A stretch of DNA of 38,920 bases. It comes from an uncultured Acetatifactor sp. Lineage in GTDB: Bacteria; Bacillota; Clostridia; Lachnospirales; Lachnospiraceae. The stretch spans positions 1 to 38,920 of the forward strand of contig CANQCF010000010.1 in the NCBI GenBank assembly GCA_947589505.1, written 5' to 3'. A model generated the notes under the pieces. The model saw only the letters and a list, made by a program, of their open reading frames with translations. It was not told the origin of the DNA and did no database searches. A program made the translations under genes and the position numbers. Shown piece after piece: positions 1 through 9,731 of the stretch; within the stretch, counting starts at the first letter, position 1; every line of letters begins with the position of its first letter.

Positions 1-15
1 AGAAAGGAGAAACCT

Positions 16-1614
16 ATGTCAGTAAAGTATGTATTTGTAACAGGCGGCGTTGTGTCCGGGCTGGGGAAGGGGATCACCGCTGCATCCCTGGGGCGGCTCC
101 TGAAAGCCCGGGGCTACCAGGTGACCATGCAGAAATTTGATCCCTACATCAACATGGATCCCGGAACCATGAACCCGATCCAGCACGGCGAAGTCTTCGT
201 CACCGACGACGGCGCGGAGACTGACCTGGACCTGGGGCATTACGAGCGCTTTATCGACGAGAGCTTAAATAAGAATTCCAATGTGACCACCGGTAAGATT
301 TACTGGTCGGTACTGCACAAGGAACGCCGGGGGGACTACGGCGGCGGCACCGTCCAGGTGATCCCGCATATCACCAACGAGATCAAGAGCCGTTTCTACC
401 GCAATGAGGACGACGACATGCACATTGCCATCATCGAGGTTGGCGGAACCGTGGGCGACATCGAGAGCCAGCCCTTCCTGGAGTCCATCCGACAGTTTCA
501 GCACGAGGTAGGGCATGAGAACGCCATCCTGATCCATGTCACCCTGATCCCCTATTTAAGCGCCTCCCAGGAGCTGAAGACCAAACCCACCCAGGCCAGC
601 GTGAAAGACCTGCAGGGCATGGGTATCTGGCCGGACATCCTGGTATGCCGCAGCGAACATCCCCTGGACCAGGGGATCAAAGACAAGATCGCCCTATTCT
701 GCAACGTCCCCAGCAGCCATGTCCTGCAAAATCTGGATGTGGAATACATTTACGAGGCGCCCCTGGCCATGGAAAAGGAACATCTGGCACAGGTGGCCTG
801 CGAATGTCTCCATCTGCCCTGTCCCGAGCCGGATCTGGCGGATTGGGAGAAGATGGTCCACGACTTAAAGAACCCCACCCGGGAGGTAAAGATCGCTCTG
901 GTCGGGAAATATGTCTCCCTCCACGACGCCTATATCAGCGTCGTAGAAGCCTTAAAGCACGGCGGCATTGAAAACCACGCCACCGTCCAGATCAAATGGG
1001 TGGACTCGGAGACTGTCACCGCGGAAAATGTAGGGCAGCTCCTGGGGGACTGCCAGGGGATTCTGGTGCCCGGCGGCTTCGGCTCCCGGGGGATCGAGGG
1101 AAAGATCTGTGCCATCCGCTACGCTCGGATGCAGAAAAAGCCCTTCTTGGGACTGTGCCTGGGCATGCAGCTCACCATCGTGGAGTACGCCCGGAATGTC
1201 CTGGGCTATGCGGACGCCCACAGTATTGAGATCGACCCGGATACCACCCATCCCGTAATCGCCCTCATGCCGGACCAGAACGGCGTGACGGACATCGGCG
1301 GCACTCTGAGGCTTGGGGCCTATCCCTGCGTCCTGGACAAGGACTCCAAAGCCTACGCCCTCTACGGTCAGGAGCTGATCCACGAGAGACACCGCCACCG
1401 CTATGAAGTCAACAATGAGTACCGCCAGGCCCTGATCGATCACGGCCTTCGCCTCTCCGGCATCTCTCCGGACGGCAGGATCGTGGAGATGTGCGAACTG
1501 ACGGAACACCCCTTCTTTATCGCGACCCAGGGGCACCCGGAGCTGAAATCCCGGCCCAACCGTCCCCACCCGCTGTTCAAGGGCTTCATCAACGCGGCGC
1601 TGGAGCAAAAATAA
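16..1614 (+). CDS. pyrG: CTP synthase
   Basis: Full-length 532-aa ORF; N-terminal [33 protein letters not shown] and glutaminase motif FLGLCLGMQ are diagnostic; RBS aggaga upstream. Confidence 0.97.
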   Translation: MSVKYVFVTGGVVSGLGKGITAASLGRLLKARGYQVTMQKFDPYINMDPGTMNPIQHGEVFVTDDGAETDLDLGHYERFIDESLNKNSNVTTGKIYWSVLHKERRGDYGGGTVQVIPHITNEIKSRFYRNEDDDMHIAIIEVGGTVGDIESQPFLESIRQFQHEVGHENAILIHVTLIPYLSASQELKTKPTQASVKDLQGMGIWPDILVCRSEHPLDQGIKDKIALFCNVPSSHVLQNLDVEYIYEAPLAMEKEHLAQVACECLHLPCPEPDLADWEKMVHDLKNPTREVKIALVGKYVSLHDAYISVVEALKHGGIENHATVQIKWVDSETVTAENVGQLLGDCQGILVPGGFGSRGIEGKICAIRYARMQKKPFLGLCLGMQLTIVEYARNVLGYADAHSIEIDPDTTHPVIALMPDQNGVTDIGGTLRLGAYPCVLDKDSKAYALYGQELIHERHRHRYEVNNEYRQALIDHGLRLSGISPDGRIVEMCELTEHPFFIATQGHPELKSRPNRPHPLFKGFINAALEQK

Positions 1615-1682
1615 AGGCAATTTCAACCGCTCAGGGAATCGTTTTTCCGTGGGATCCCTGAACGAAGTGACATAAGCAAAGA

Positions 1683-1721
1683 GCCGTCCGGTTCAAACGA
1701 TACAACCGGACGGCCCTTTTT
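1683..1721 (+). terminator. Rho-independent terminator downstream of pyrG
   Basis: GCCGTCCGGTT-loop-AACCGGACGGC (perfect 11-bp stem) followed by a T-run. Confidence 0.85.
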
Positions 1722-1826
1722 CATAAAACACTTTTCTGAACAGATCCCAACGATTCCAACACTTCCGGGCCGTACCCAGCATTTCCGTATGGCCCGGAAA
1801 ATTACAGACACAAATTCGGAACTGGC

Positions 1827-2144
1827 TTACTGCGCCGCTTCCAGCTTCTCCCGCAGGGCGCTTTCGGACATGGCGCCGATGTAGCTGTCCGACACTTTCC
1901 CGCCCTTAAAAAGCTGCATATTGGGAATACTGGTCACGCGGTAAGTCTCCGCCAGATCCATGTTGTCATCCACATTGCACTTCCCGATCTTGATCTTTCC
2001 CTCGTACTCCCCGGCCAGCTTTTCGATCACCGGAGCCATCATCTTGCAGGGTCCGCACCAGTCCGCATAGAAATCCACCAGAACCGGGATGTCGCTCTTT
2101 AAAACCTCCGCGTCAAAATTCTCGCTTGTAAACTGATACTCCAT
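1827..2144 (-). CDS. trxA: Thioredoxin
   Basis: WCGPCK active site and FYADWCGPCKMMAPVIEKLA; start moved to the internal Met (MEYQFTSENF) preceded by ggaggaaaag. Confidence 0.93.
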   Translation of the reverse strand: MEYQFTSENFDAEVLKSDIPVLVDFYADWCGPCKMMAPVIEKLAGEYEGKIKIGKCNVDDNMDLAETYRVTSIPNMQLFKGGKVSDSYIGAMSESALREKLEAAQ

Positions 2145-2264
2145 CTTTTCCTCCTTCCGGCCGCCGCAGCGGCCCTTCACCTGTTACATTTTCTGCCCAG
2201 CGCAGAACTTCTTTTGCTTATCCTCTCCTGTCAAATCCTGATTTATACATGCAGTAGGGATCTC

Positions 2265-2600
2265 GCTCTTTGTCCGTATCTTTCTGCCTTTACCTTTTAC
2301 TTATGCTCCCTGCTTATTGGTTTGTATCCTCCGCCTTTACTTTTCACTTTTGCCCTTGCATATTGTCTGCATTTCTGCCTTCAGCTTTTGCTTTCGCTTT
2401 TTGCCTGTATCTTCTGCCTTTACCTTTTTTACTTGCGCCCCTTGCTGATTGCCTGCATCCCCTGCCTTAAACTTTTGCTTTCACTCTTTATCTGTATCCG
2501 CTTGCTTTTTCCCCTTGCTCTCATTCTTTGTTTGTACTGTCTTCCTACCCTTTTACTCTCACCCTTTGCTTGTATCTTCCGCTTTATCCTCTCTCTTCAC
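2265..2600. repeat. Degenerate pyrimidine-rich (+ strand) minisatellite overlapping the trmB 3' end
   Basis: About 8 imperfect copies of a tgcctgtatcttctgcctttacctttt-like word, spaced about 35-50 bp; the last copy is the trmB C-terminal codons and stop. Confidence 0.6.
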
Positions 2601-3236
2601 GATGATATATTTACAGATGGGGTTCCCCATGGCGGAAAACTTTTCCTCGTATTCCGTCATCACATTTCCCTCCATCAGCCTTGCGTCGGCGTGCAGATCG
2701 TATGTCACCTCCACCGCCTCCCAGCCGGCGGGCTCCAGCTCCTCCAACGCAAAGTCAAAGAGCTCCCTGTTGTCCGTCTTAAATTCGATCCGCCCGTCCT
2801 TCGCCAGAATCTTTTCATATCTCGCCAGAAACTGCCGGGAGGGAAGTCTTCTCTTTGCGTGCCTGTCCTTGGGCCAGGGATCCGAAAAATTCAGATAGAT
2901 CCGCTGCACCTCTCCCGGACCAAAAACCTCCGTGATCTCCTCCGCCTCCATGCGAATAAATTTCAGATTGGGAAGTTCCTCCTTCTCCATCTTCTGAACT
3001 GCCCGGATCAATACGCTGGAATATTTCTCAATCCCCACATAATTGATCCCGGGGTGTTCCTTCGCCATGGCGTGGATAAATTTCCCCTTTCCCATCCCGA
3101 TCTCAATATGGATCGGGTTTTCGTTGCCGAAGATCCTGTTCCAGGTTCCGGGGCATTGTTTCAGCCCTTCCTCGTGAACCACGTAACCGCTCTCCGCGAT
3201 CGCTTCCCTGGAACCCGTCACATTGCGCAGTCTCAT
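2559..3236 (-). CDS. trmB: tRNA (guanine-N7-)-methyltransferase
   Basis: IEIGMGKGKFIHAMA, YVGIEKYSSVL, NFSDPWPKDRHAKRRL motifs typical of TrmB. Confidence 0.95.
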   Translation of the reverse strand: MRLRNVTGSREAIAESGYVVHEEGLKQCPGTWNRIFGNENPIHIEIGMGKGKFIHAMAKEHPGINYVGIEKYSSVLIRAVQKMEKEELPNLKFIRMEAEEITEVFGPGEVQRIYLNFSDPWPKDRHAKRRLPSRQFLARYEKILAKDGRIEFKTDNRELFDFALEELEPAGWEAVEVTYDLHADARLMEGNVMTEYEEKFSAMGNPICKYIIVKREDKAEDTSKG

Positions 3237-3286
3237 CTCGTTTCCCTTTCAAACATCAGCCGTTCATCCCGAAACAGCAGCCCCAT

Positions 3287-4453
3287 TTATCGTATCCATC
3301 CCCAGTTATAGCTCAGCTGTTCAACGCAGAAATACATTCCCCTGAGCCAAATCAAAAACATACCGGTCCACATGGGCCATGCCAGATCTTTTCTCCTGTC
3401 CAGTATCTTCCCTGATACAGACAAGATCACACAGATCAACAGTATCATAGTGCCAAAGGAAGCCCTGTCCGGATAATGCGGCGAAAGGAACATCGCTCCC
3501 CAGGACAGCAGCGCGCAGAACAAAAGCAAAAAATTCCTGCGGCTTTTCCCCTGATAACCGATGCTCTTCAGAAGAACTATCACAAATAACGTGATCAGCA
3601 GCGTCGGAAAGAGATATACGAGAGCGCCCCGGCACTCACTGTAAAAGCGAAGGTAAATCCTCCACAACAGTCCATATTGTGCATCCGGCACCTGTTTGCT
3701 GCGAATAAAATTGCCCGGCGCTATGACGACCATAACGCTGCCGAAAAGGCAGGCTATATTGCCTAAAACCATCCACAGCCTCACCTTCCGTTTCTCTTTC
3801 ACCGCGATCACGATCACTATCAGGCTGAGGATCCAAACAGCCGGCCCCATGTTCTCATTGCTCCAGCCAGCCAAAATCCCCAGAGGAATGATCCAAAGCG
3901 TTATGCCCGGCAGCGGCCTGCGCTGTGCGTCCTCCCTCAGAGCTCCGGCGTCAGTTCCGCCGCATTGGTCCGGCAGTTCGCGGAGATAACAATAGGCATA
4001 GGCGAGTATGAATACGGTAATGTAAAGATAATTCGCGGCACCTGCCTGCCAGAACATGCTCATGCGCCAGTTTGCATTTAATCCCAGCGGCAGAGACATT
4101 GCAGCAAGAAACATCGGAAGACTGCGATTGCCCGACACCACGCAGATCATCAAAGCAAGCAGAAAAAACATCAGCATATTCAGGACATCAGCAGCCTTTT
4201 CCCCGGCGAGCAGGGTGAGCTGCAGAATTCCATGGGTCATGCTCCTGCCGCCCCAATTGTTGTAGTGCCAGATCTGACTTTCAATAATGTCCCGAAAGGA
4301 AGTAATCGGCGTATCGTCAGACAGCCGGGTCGAGTACCACAGGTCGTCCATCATAAAAGGGGTCTCCCGGTGGGTTACAAACAATACGACCGTCATCACT
4401 GCAAGCAGAATTCCGGACAGCAGCCAAAGATACCTCTCTTTTTTATTCTTCAT
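3287..4453 (-). CDS. Polytopic membrane protein (DUF6056-like)
   Basis: 388 aa with many hydrophobic segments; MMDDLWYS and NWGGRSMTHGILQ motifs resemble this membrane family. Confidence 0.7.
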   Translation of the reverse strand: MKNKKERYLWLLSGILLAVMTVVLFVTHRETPFMMDDLWYSTRLSDDTPITSFRDIIESQIWHYNNWGGRSMTHGILQLTLLAGEKAADVLNMLMFFLLALMICVVSGNRSLPMFLAAMSLPLGLNANWRMSMFWQAGAANYLYITVFILAYAYCYLRELPDQCGGTDAGALREDAQRRPLPGITLWIIPLGILAGWSNENMGPAVWILSLIVIVIAVKEKRKVRLWMVLGNIACLFGSVMVVIAPGNFIRSKQVPDAQYGLLWRIYLRFYSECRGALVYLFPTLLITLFVIVLLKSIGYQGKSRRNFLLLFCALLSWGAMFLSPHYPDRASFGTMILLICVILSVSGKILDRRKDLAWPMWTGMFLIWLRGMYFCVEQLSYNWGWIR

Positions 4454-4737
4454 CCGATCCCTTCTCCTTCCTGTTTTTCCGGCCGGACCACATCCTTATA
4501 TTTCTTCTCCAAATCTTCCATCATCTTATCACGCTTTTATCATCTGCGCAAGTTTTTTACAGTACCCATTTCCCTCCCCATTTCCCTCCTCTTTCCGGTC
4601 TCTCCCAGTCTTATACATTCCATAAGATTAGTGTGAAAGAAAGTAGAGACTTTCATTACTATTTGTGCCGCCAACTGAAAGGCGGCGGAATGGAGATTCT
4701 TATGATTTTGTAAAATTTTATAATTTTGCTATGGTTT

Positions 4738-4766
4738 TTGGTAAAAATGTTGTATGATGATATAAG
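4738..4766 (+). promoter_or_regulatory. Sigma-A-type promoter for the downstream carboxypeptidase
   Basis: TTGGTA-17 nt-TATAAG. Confidence 0.55.
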
Positions 4767-4842
4767 AATGTCTATTAACCGTATTTCTTTATCTCATTTT
4801 ATTGTTCCCGGCTCTTTGCGCCGGATCCTGAGGAGACCTTAA

Positions 4843-6393
4843 ATGTTTTTGAAAGATAAATTTTTCCGATTTTTGTCCCTGACCGCTGCCGTCAGCCTCT
4901 GTCTGAATCTGACGCTGACCGCGGCTGCCGCTCCGGCCTCAAATCCCATCGAAGACCGCCTTGCGGCCCAGCGCGCCATGCCCATACAGTCCAACGAGAT
5001 TGACGGATGGCCCCAGGGCCCTGTGGTCAATGCGGAGTCCGCGATTCTGATGGAAGCCGAGACCGGTACCATCCTTTACAGCAAGAATATTCATCAGAAA
5101 CAATTTCCCGCCAGCACCACAAAGATCCTGACCGCGCTCCTGACCTACGAGAACTGCGGGATGGATGAGATCGTCACCTTTTCCCACGATGATGTCTTTG
5201 GGATTCCCAGGAACAGCAATCACATCGCCATGGACGAGGGGGACACGCTGGACGTGGAAACCTGCCTGAACGCCCTGCTTATCCGCTCCGCAAATGAAGT
5301 GGCCTACGCCCTTGCCGAGCATGTGGGCGGGAGCTGGGAAAATTTTGCGGACATGATGAATCAGCGGGCAAAAGAGCTGGGCGCCGTGGATTCCAATTTC
5401 GTCAATCCCAACGGTCTTCCTGACGAGGAACATGTGACCAGCGCTTACGACCTTGCCATGATCGGCCGCGCGTTCTTTTCTATCGAAACCCTCTGCAAGA
5501 TCACTCTCACCCCAAAGCTTGTCGTGCCAAAGGAAAAGGAGGATCTGATAGAATGGAACCAGATGGGGCTGATCCCCACCGGTAAATACGCCTACGAGAA
5601 TATCGTGGGCTGTAAAACCGGCTACACAGACTCCGCCCGAAGCACCCTGGTCTCCTGCGCTGAAAAGAACGGCATGCGCCTGATCTGCGTGGTGCTGCAT
5701 GACGAGAGCCCGGCGCAGTACGAAGACACCGTTTCCCTGTTTGAATACGGCTTCAGCAATTTTGAGAAAGTAAACGTTTCCCAGGTGGAGACAAAATACG
5801 ACATCGACAACATTGGATTTTTCTATAACGATACGGACATCTTCGGATCAGGCGGCCCTATTCTCGCTCTGAACAAAGAGGACTGTGTGATCCTGCCGAA
5901 GACCATCTCCTTCCAGGAACTGGAATCCACGATCAGCTACGAAACCGAAAATCCCGGACAGGCGGCTGTAATCACTTACACCTGCCATAACGTTCCGGTG
6001 GGCAGCGTCTCTATCGATCTGATAGCCCACTCGCCGGCCAGCTATACCTTTGAAAAAGAGGAAAATCCCGAGATGGCGGAAACCACTCCATCCCCCAGTC
6101 AGGAGGACACCGATCCCCAAAAGGAGGACTCCACTCCCCGCTTTGTCTTTATCAGCCCGCTTTTGGTAAAGATTATTTTAGTCCTGATCCTGGTTGGAGC
6201 GGTATTGACCGTGATCTGGCTGTTCCTGCGCAGAAACTTTCAATTTTCCCTGGGATCAGGACTGCGCCGCTCCCGGAACCGGGGTATCCGCCAGCAGGAA
6301 CTTCTGCTGAACCGTGAGAGACAGCGAAATCACAGAGCACAGATCCGGGCCGCAAAACGGCGCGCCCGGGCAAGATATAAGCGCAGGCGGTAA
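4843..6393 (+). CDS. D-alanyl-D-alanine carboxypeptidase (DacF-like, peptidase S11)
   Basis: SxxK motif ASTTKILTALLT, SAN motif (RSANEVAYALAEH), KTG motif (VGCKTGYTDSA), C-terminal TM segment; RBS gaggag. Confidence 0.93.
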   Translation: MFLKDKFFRFLSLTAAVSLCLNLTLTAAAAPASNPIEDRLAAQRAMPIQSNEIDGWPQGPVVNAESAILMEAETGTILYSKNIHQKQFPASTTKILTALLTYENCGMDEIVTFSHDDVFGIPRNSNHIAMDEGDTLDVETCLNALLIRSANEVAYALAEHVGGSWENFADMMNQRAKELGAVDSNFVNPNGLPDEEHVTSAYDLAMIGRAFFSIETLCKITLTPKLVVPKEKEDLIEWNQMGLIPTGKYAYENIVGCKTGYTDSARSTLVSCAEKNGMRLICVVLHDESPAQYEDTVSLFEYGFSNFEKVNVSQVETKYDIDNIGFFYNDTDIFGSGGPILALNKEDCVILPKTISFQELESTISYETENPGQAAVITYTCHNVPVGSVSIDLIAHSPASYTFEKEENPEMAETTPSPSQEDTDPQKEDSTPRFVFISPLLVKIILVLILVGAVLTVIWLFLRRNFQFSLGSGLRRSRNRGIRQQELLLNRERQRNHRAQIRAAKRRARARYKRRR

Positions 6394-6410
6394 CAACACC
6401 TGCGCTTTCT
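6381..6410 (+). terminator. Terminator overlapping the carboxypeptidase stop codon
   Basis: GCGCAGG-loop-CCTGCGC followed by TTTCT; the TAA stop lies in the loop. Confidence 0.55.
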
Positions 6411-7433
6411 CTATATTTGATCCGTATCTTTCTGTTTCGCCGATTCCGCCTGTTCCGGGGAAATCGTTTCCTGCCCTTTGTCCGGCCTTTTCTTTATCTC
6501 ATGGACATGTTCCCAGCGTTTTTCTATGGTTTCCGCCTCCTCCGCGGAGATCAGCTTCGTCGTCTTTACCGCATAAACTGTCCCCTCCTGGGTCTTATTC
6601 ACCCGGATCTTTCCCTTGAGGAACCCATGCTTCTCACAGTAGGCAAGGCAGTAATAATGACGGCCATTGGGTGAAAACCATTTGATCTTCTTTTTCAGAT
6701 TTTTGCGGCAGAGATAACACTTGCTGGAAGCGGTCTCCCAGTCCGTCAGGAGCGCTTTCTTGTCCGGGAAGGTTCTGGAAATATACTTAAAGTATGTCGG
6801 AAACTGGTGACGGATCTCAGACTTCCGGTCCTTCGGCGGGTAAAACGTGTCGTAGGACACATTCTCCACCACGGCAGGGTTCTGCTCCAGGATCACCTGT
6901 AAGGTTTTGCCCGTATAATAGGCGTCGCTGAGCGCCCGGTGGAAGGGGATGTCCTTCTTGATCTTCAAGAAGTCCACCGCGTCCTCCAGGGAACGGCGCT
7001 TCCGGGGATCCTCCCTGTCAAAAGTCAGTGCAAACAGCTTCTGGGCGTCCAGGTATCTCATGGGGCCGTCGGACAGAGGCTTCATATTGTAAAATTTCCG
7101 GTTCCTCTGCAGCTCCATCAGATCCAGCGTCCCCCAGGTACAGAAAAGATATTCCTCCGGGCCGCACCAGTCTTCGAACTTCTTCGCGATCTGCGGAAAA
7201 TACTCGTAGTACTTTAACTCGCTGATTTTCAGGCCGATCATCCTCTGGGTGATCCGGTTCATCTCATGGTAGACCTTCGGGCGGATCAGCTCCGTGAATT
7301 CGTCCAGGCACTCCCCTTTTTCATCCAGCTTTACCGCCCCGATCTCCAGGATCTCAAAGGGAAGACGCTCCGCCTCTTTCTCCTTTCCCGTATTGCTCTG
7401 GTTCCACTCCAGATCAAATACCACATAATTCAT
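6411..7433 (-). CDS. DEDDh 3'-5' exonuclease (KapD/DnaQ-like) with C-terminal Cys-rich segment
   Basis: [12 protein letters not shown]...FEILEIGAVKLDEKG...HRALSDAYYT exonuclease motifs; ATG at 7433 overlaps the proS TGA (TGATG). Confidence 0.85.
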   Translation of the reverse strand: MNYVVFDLEWNQSNTGKEKEAERLPFEILEIGAVKLDEKGECLDEFTELIRPKVYHEMNRITQRMIGLKISELKYYEYFPQIAKKFEDWCGPEEYLFCTWGTLDLMELQRNRKFYNMKPLSDGPMRYLDAQKLFALTFDREDPRKRRSLEDAVDFLKIKKDIPFHRALSDAYYTGKTLQVILEQNPAVVENVSYDTFYPPKDRKSEIRHQFPTYFKYISRTFPDKKALLTDWETASSKCYLCRKNLKKKIKWFSPNGRHYYCLAYCEKHGFLKGKIRVNKTQEGTVYAVKTTKLISAEEAETIEKRWEHVHEIKKRPDKGQETISPEQAESAKQKDTDQI

Positions 7434-8869
7434 CAGTATGCCCTTCCCCAATACACCATCTTCTGCGCAGGTTTCCCGCAGCATACGCACACATCCGCCA
7501 GCTTCTCCTGTTCAAAGGGCATGCACCGGCTGGTCACGCTGAGCTTTTCCTTGATCAGATCCTCGCACTCGCGGCAGCCGCACCACATCGCTTTCACAAA
7601 GCCGGACTTCTCCGCAAAGGTTTTCTCAAACTCTTCCATATTCAAAGCGACATACGTGTGCTCATCGCGGTGTTTCCTCGCCCGCTCCAGCATCTCTCTC
7701 TGGATGGTCTCCATCAGTTCTCCCACCTTAGACTCAAGGTCCTCCAGGGCGACCTCTATCTTCTCCCTGGTATCCCGGCGGCAGATCACGCAGCGGCCCG
7801 CCTCGATATCCTTGGGGCCGATCTCCACGCGGATCGGATAGCCCCGCATCTCCGCCTCCGCGAACTTAAAGCCGGGGGTCTTATCCGTGTCGTCCAGCTT
7901 CACGCGGAACTCTTTGGAAAGACACTCCTTCAGCTCCAGCGCCTTCTCCATGACCCCTTCCTTCTTCTGCTGGATAGGGATGACGCAGACCTGAATGGGC
8001 GCAACCCTGGGAGGCAGAACCAGACCTTCGTTGTCCCCATGTACCATGATCAGCGCACCAATCAGGCGGGTGGTCATGCCCCAGGAAGTCTGATGCACAT
8101 ATTTCAGCGTGTTATCCTTATCGGTAAACTGAATGTCAAATGCCTTTGCGAAACCGTCCCCGAAATTGTGGCTGGTTCCGGACTGCAGCGCCTTTCCGTC
8201 GTGCATCAGCGCCTCGATCGTATAGGTTGCCTCCGCCCCGGCAAACTTCTCTTTCTCCGTCTTCTGTCCCTTGATCACAGGGATCGCCAGAACTTCCTCA
8301 CAGAACTGCGCATACAGATTCAGCATCTGGATCGTCCTTGCCTCCGCTTCCTCGGCGGTGGCATGAACCGTATGCCCCTCCTGCCAGAGAAATTCCCTGG
8401 AGCGCAGGAAAGGTCTGGTCTCCTTCTCCCAGCGCACCACGCTGCACCACTGATTATAAACCTTCGGCAGATCGCGGTAGGAATGGACTTCATTTTTATA
8501 AAAATCGCAGAACAGGGTTTCCGAGGTAGGCCGCACGCACATCCTCTCCTGCAGGGGCTGAAGACCGCCGTGGGTCACCCAGGCCACTTCCGGCGCAAAA
8601 CCCTCCACATGATCCTTCTCCTTCTGAAGCAGGGACTCCGGGATAAACATGGGCAGATAGACATTCTGCACCCCGGCGGCCTTAAACCTCTCATCCAGCT
8701 GCTTCTGGATCAGCTCCCAGATCGCATAGCCCGCGGGCTTGATCACCATACACCCTTTCACGCTGGTGTAATCAATGAGCTCCGCCTTCTTCACGACGTC
8801 CGTGTACCACTGGGCGAAATCCACCTCCATGGAAGTGATCGCCTCTACCATTTTTTTGTTGTCAGCCAT
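7433..8869 (-). CDS. proS: Prolyl-tRNA synthetase (short, archaeal/eukaryal-like form)
   Basis: Class II motifs: [89 protein letters not shown] start. Confidence 0.97.
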   Translation of the reverse strand: MADNKKMVEAITSMEVDFAQWYTDVVKKAELIDYTSVKGCMVIKPAGYAIWELIQKQLDERFKAAGVQNVYLPMFIPESLLQKEKDHVEGFAPEVAWVTHGGLQPLQERMCVRPTSETLFCDFYKNEVHSYRDLPKVYNQWCSVVRWEKETRPFLRSREFLWQEGHTVHATAEEAEARTIQMLNLYAQFCEEVLAIPVIKGQKTEKEKFAGAEATYTIEALMHDGKALQSGTSHNFGDGFAKAFDIQFTDKDNTLKYVHQTSWGMTTRLIGALIMVHGDNEGLVLPPRVAPIQVCVIPIQQKKEGVMEKALELKECLSKEFRVKLDDTDKTPGFKFAEAEMRGYPIRVEIGPKDIEAGRCVICRRDTREKIEVALEDLESKVGELMETIQREMLERARKHRDEHTYVALNMEEFEKTFAEKSGFVKAMWCGCRECEDLIKEKLSVTSRCMPFEQEKLADVCVCCGKPAQKMVYWGRAY

Positions 8870-9009
8870 TTTTCTCTCCTCACTCTTTCCAGTTTTTTAT
8901 CCATCAATTATTTATTGACTTGTTACCGCCTGCTCTTTTTGTACCCTGCAGTTCTCCGAAACCTGGCTGCGGTCCTGACGCTTTTTCCCAGACAGGCTTT
9001 CTTCTACAT

Positions 9010-9300
9010 AAAAACGCCGGTTTCCATCCCGCAAAAGGGACCGGAAACCGGCGGTGCCACCCTGATTGACGCCATAAAAGACATCCTCTCTCTGCCGTTA
9101 ACGCCGGCCTGCGCCATGTTTCCCGATCCTTTCTCCGCTCTCTTATAAAAATCTCTCAGGATCGTTTTACACAGGACTCCAAGGCAGGTTCAAAGTCTTC
9201 CGCACAGGAACCTCTCAGCCGCGCCGCCGAAATCTAAATCCAGCCGCCCGGGTCCCCTCTCTGGGGTGCTTCCACGCTTCTACTAGTCCTCTTCTTCGTC
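9010..9300 (-). promoter_or_regulatory. T-box leader (tRNA-Pro sensing) upstream of proS
   Basis: Minus strand has T-box AGGGTGGCACCGCC (9063-9050), Stem I-like AGGACTAGTAGAAG and CAGAGAGGG, GAACCTGCC with CCT (Pro) specifier at 9188-9186, then terminator CGCCGGTTTCCGGTCCC/GGGATGGAAACCGGCG-TTTTT. Confidence 0.93.
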
Positions 9301-9318
9301 TTTTTCACTATGTAGATG

Positions 9319-9348
9319 ATTTTAGTACATTGCCATGCCTTTTGTCAA
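9319..9348 (-). promoter_or_regulatory. Promoter for the proS T-box transcript
   Basis: Minus strand TTGACA-18 nt-TAAAAT, just upstream of the T-box. Confidence 0.7.
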
Positions 9349-9729
9349 GCGCTGCGGGATACCGGAATCCATTCTATACAATACGCAGAATTTTATTTCA
9401 CCCATTGATTCAAAATGAACTGCCAATTCATACCACTGCATCACGCGCAGAATAGTAACTTTTTTCTGCGGTTCATCTATGACATAAAATAACAGATATG
9501 TATCAGCCGGTTTCAAGTAGATTTCATACCCTCTGTATACAAATCCTGCTTTATTGTGGCCCTGCGGGAATGTATCCAATCCCAAAGCAGCTTTCTTAAT
9601 CTTTCTTGAAAAATTTTCCCCCAGCTCTCGATACTTAAAATTATCCAAAATGTATTTTTTGATGTCCTTTATATCCTTTTTTCCGCTTTCGGCAATTTCT
9701 ACACGGTACTGCCCTCTTTTCATGTGCAT
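9322..9729 (-). CDS. RelE/ParE-family toxin
   Basis: YRVEIAESGKKDIKDIKKYILDNF...GFVYRGYEIYLKPADTYLLFYVIDEPQKKVTILRVMQWY pattern typical of ParE/RelE toxins. Confidence 0.78.
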   Translation of the reverse strand: MHMKRGQYRVEIAESGKKDIKDIKKYILDNFKYRELGENFSRKIKKAALGLDTFPQGHNKAGFVYRGYEIYLKPADTYLLFYVIDEPQKKVTILRVMQWYELAVHFESMGEIKFCVLYRMDSGIPQRLTKGMAMY

Positions 9730-9731
9730 CC

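Noticed and set aside
2214-3311. 365-aa + strand ORF (MLILSCQILIYTCSRDLALC...)
   Set aside because: N-terminal half is translation of the pyrimidine-rich repeat (Leu/Cys/Phe-rich), the rest is antisense to trmB.
4621-4703. Assignment of this structured element to a known riboswitch class
   Set aside because: No match I can recognise to SAM, purine, c-di-GMP, c-di-AMP, THF or T-box core motifs; left unassigned.
7658-9148. Long + strand ORF (496 aa) antisense to proS
   Set aside because: Lies opposite a clear proS and runs into the T-box; composition is that of a reverse-complement shadow ORF.
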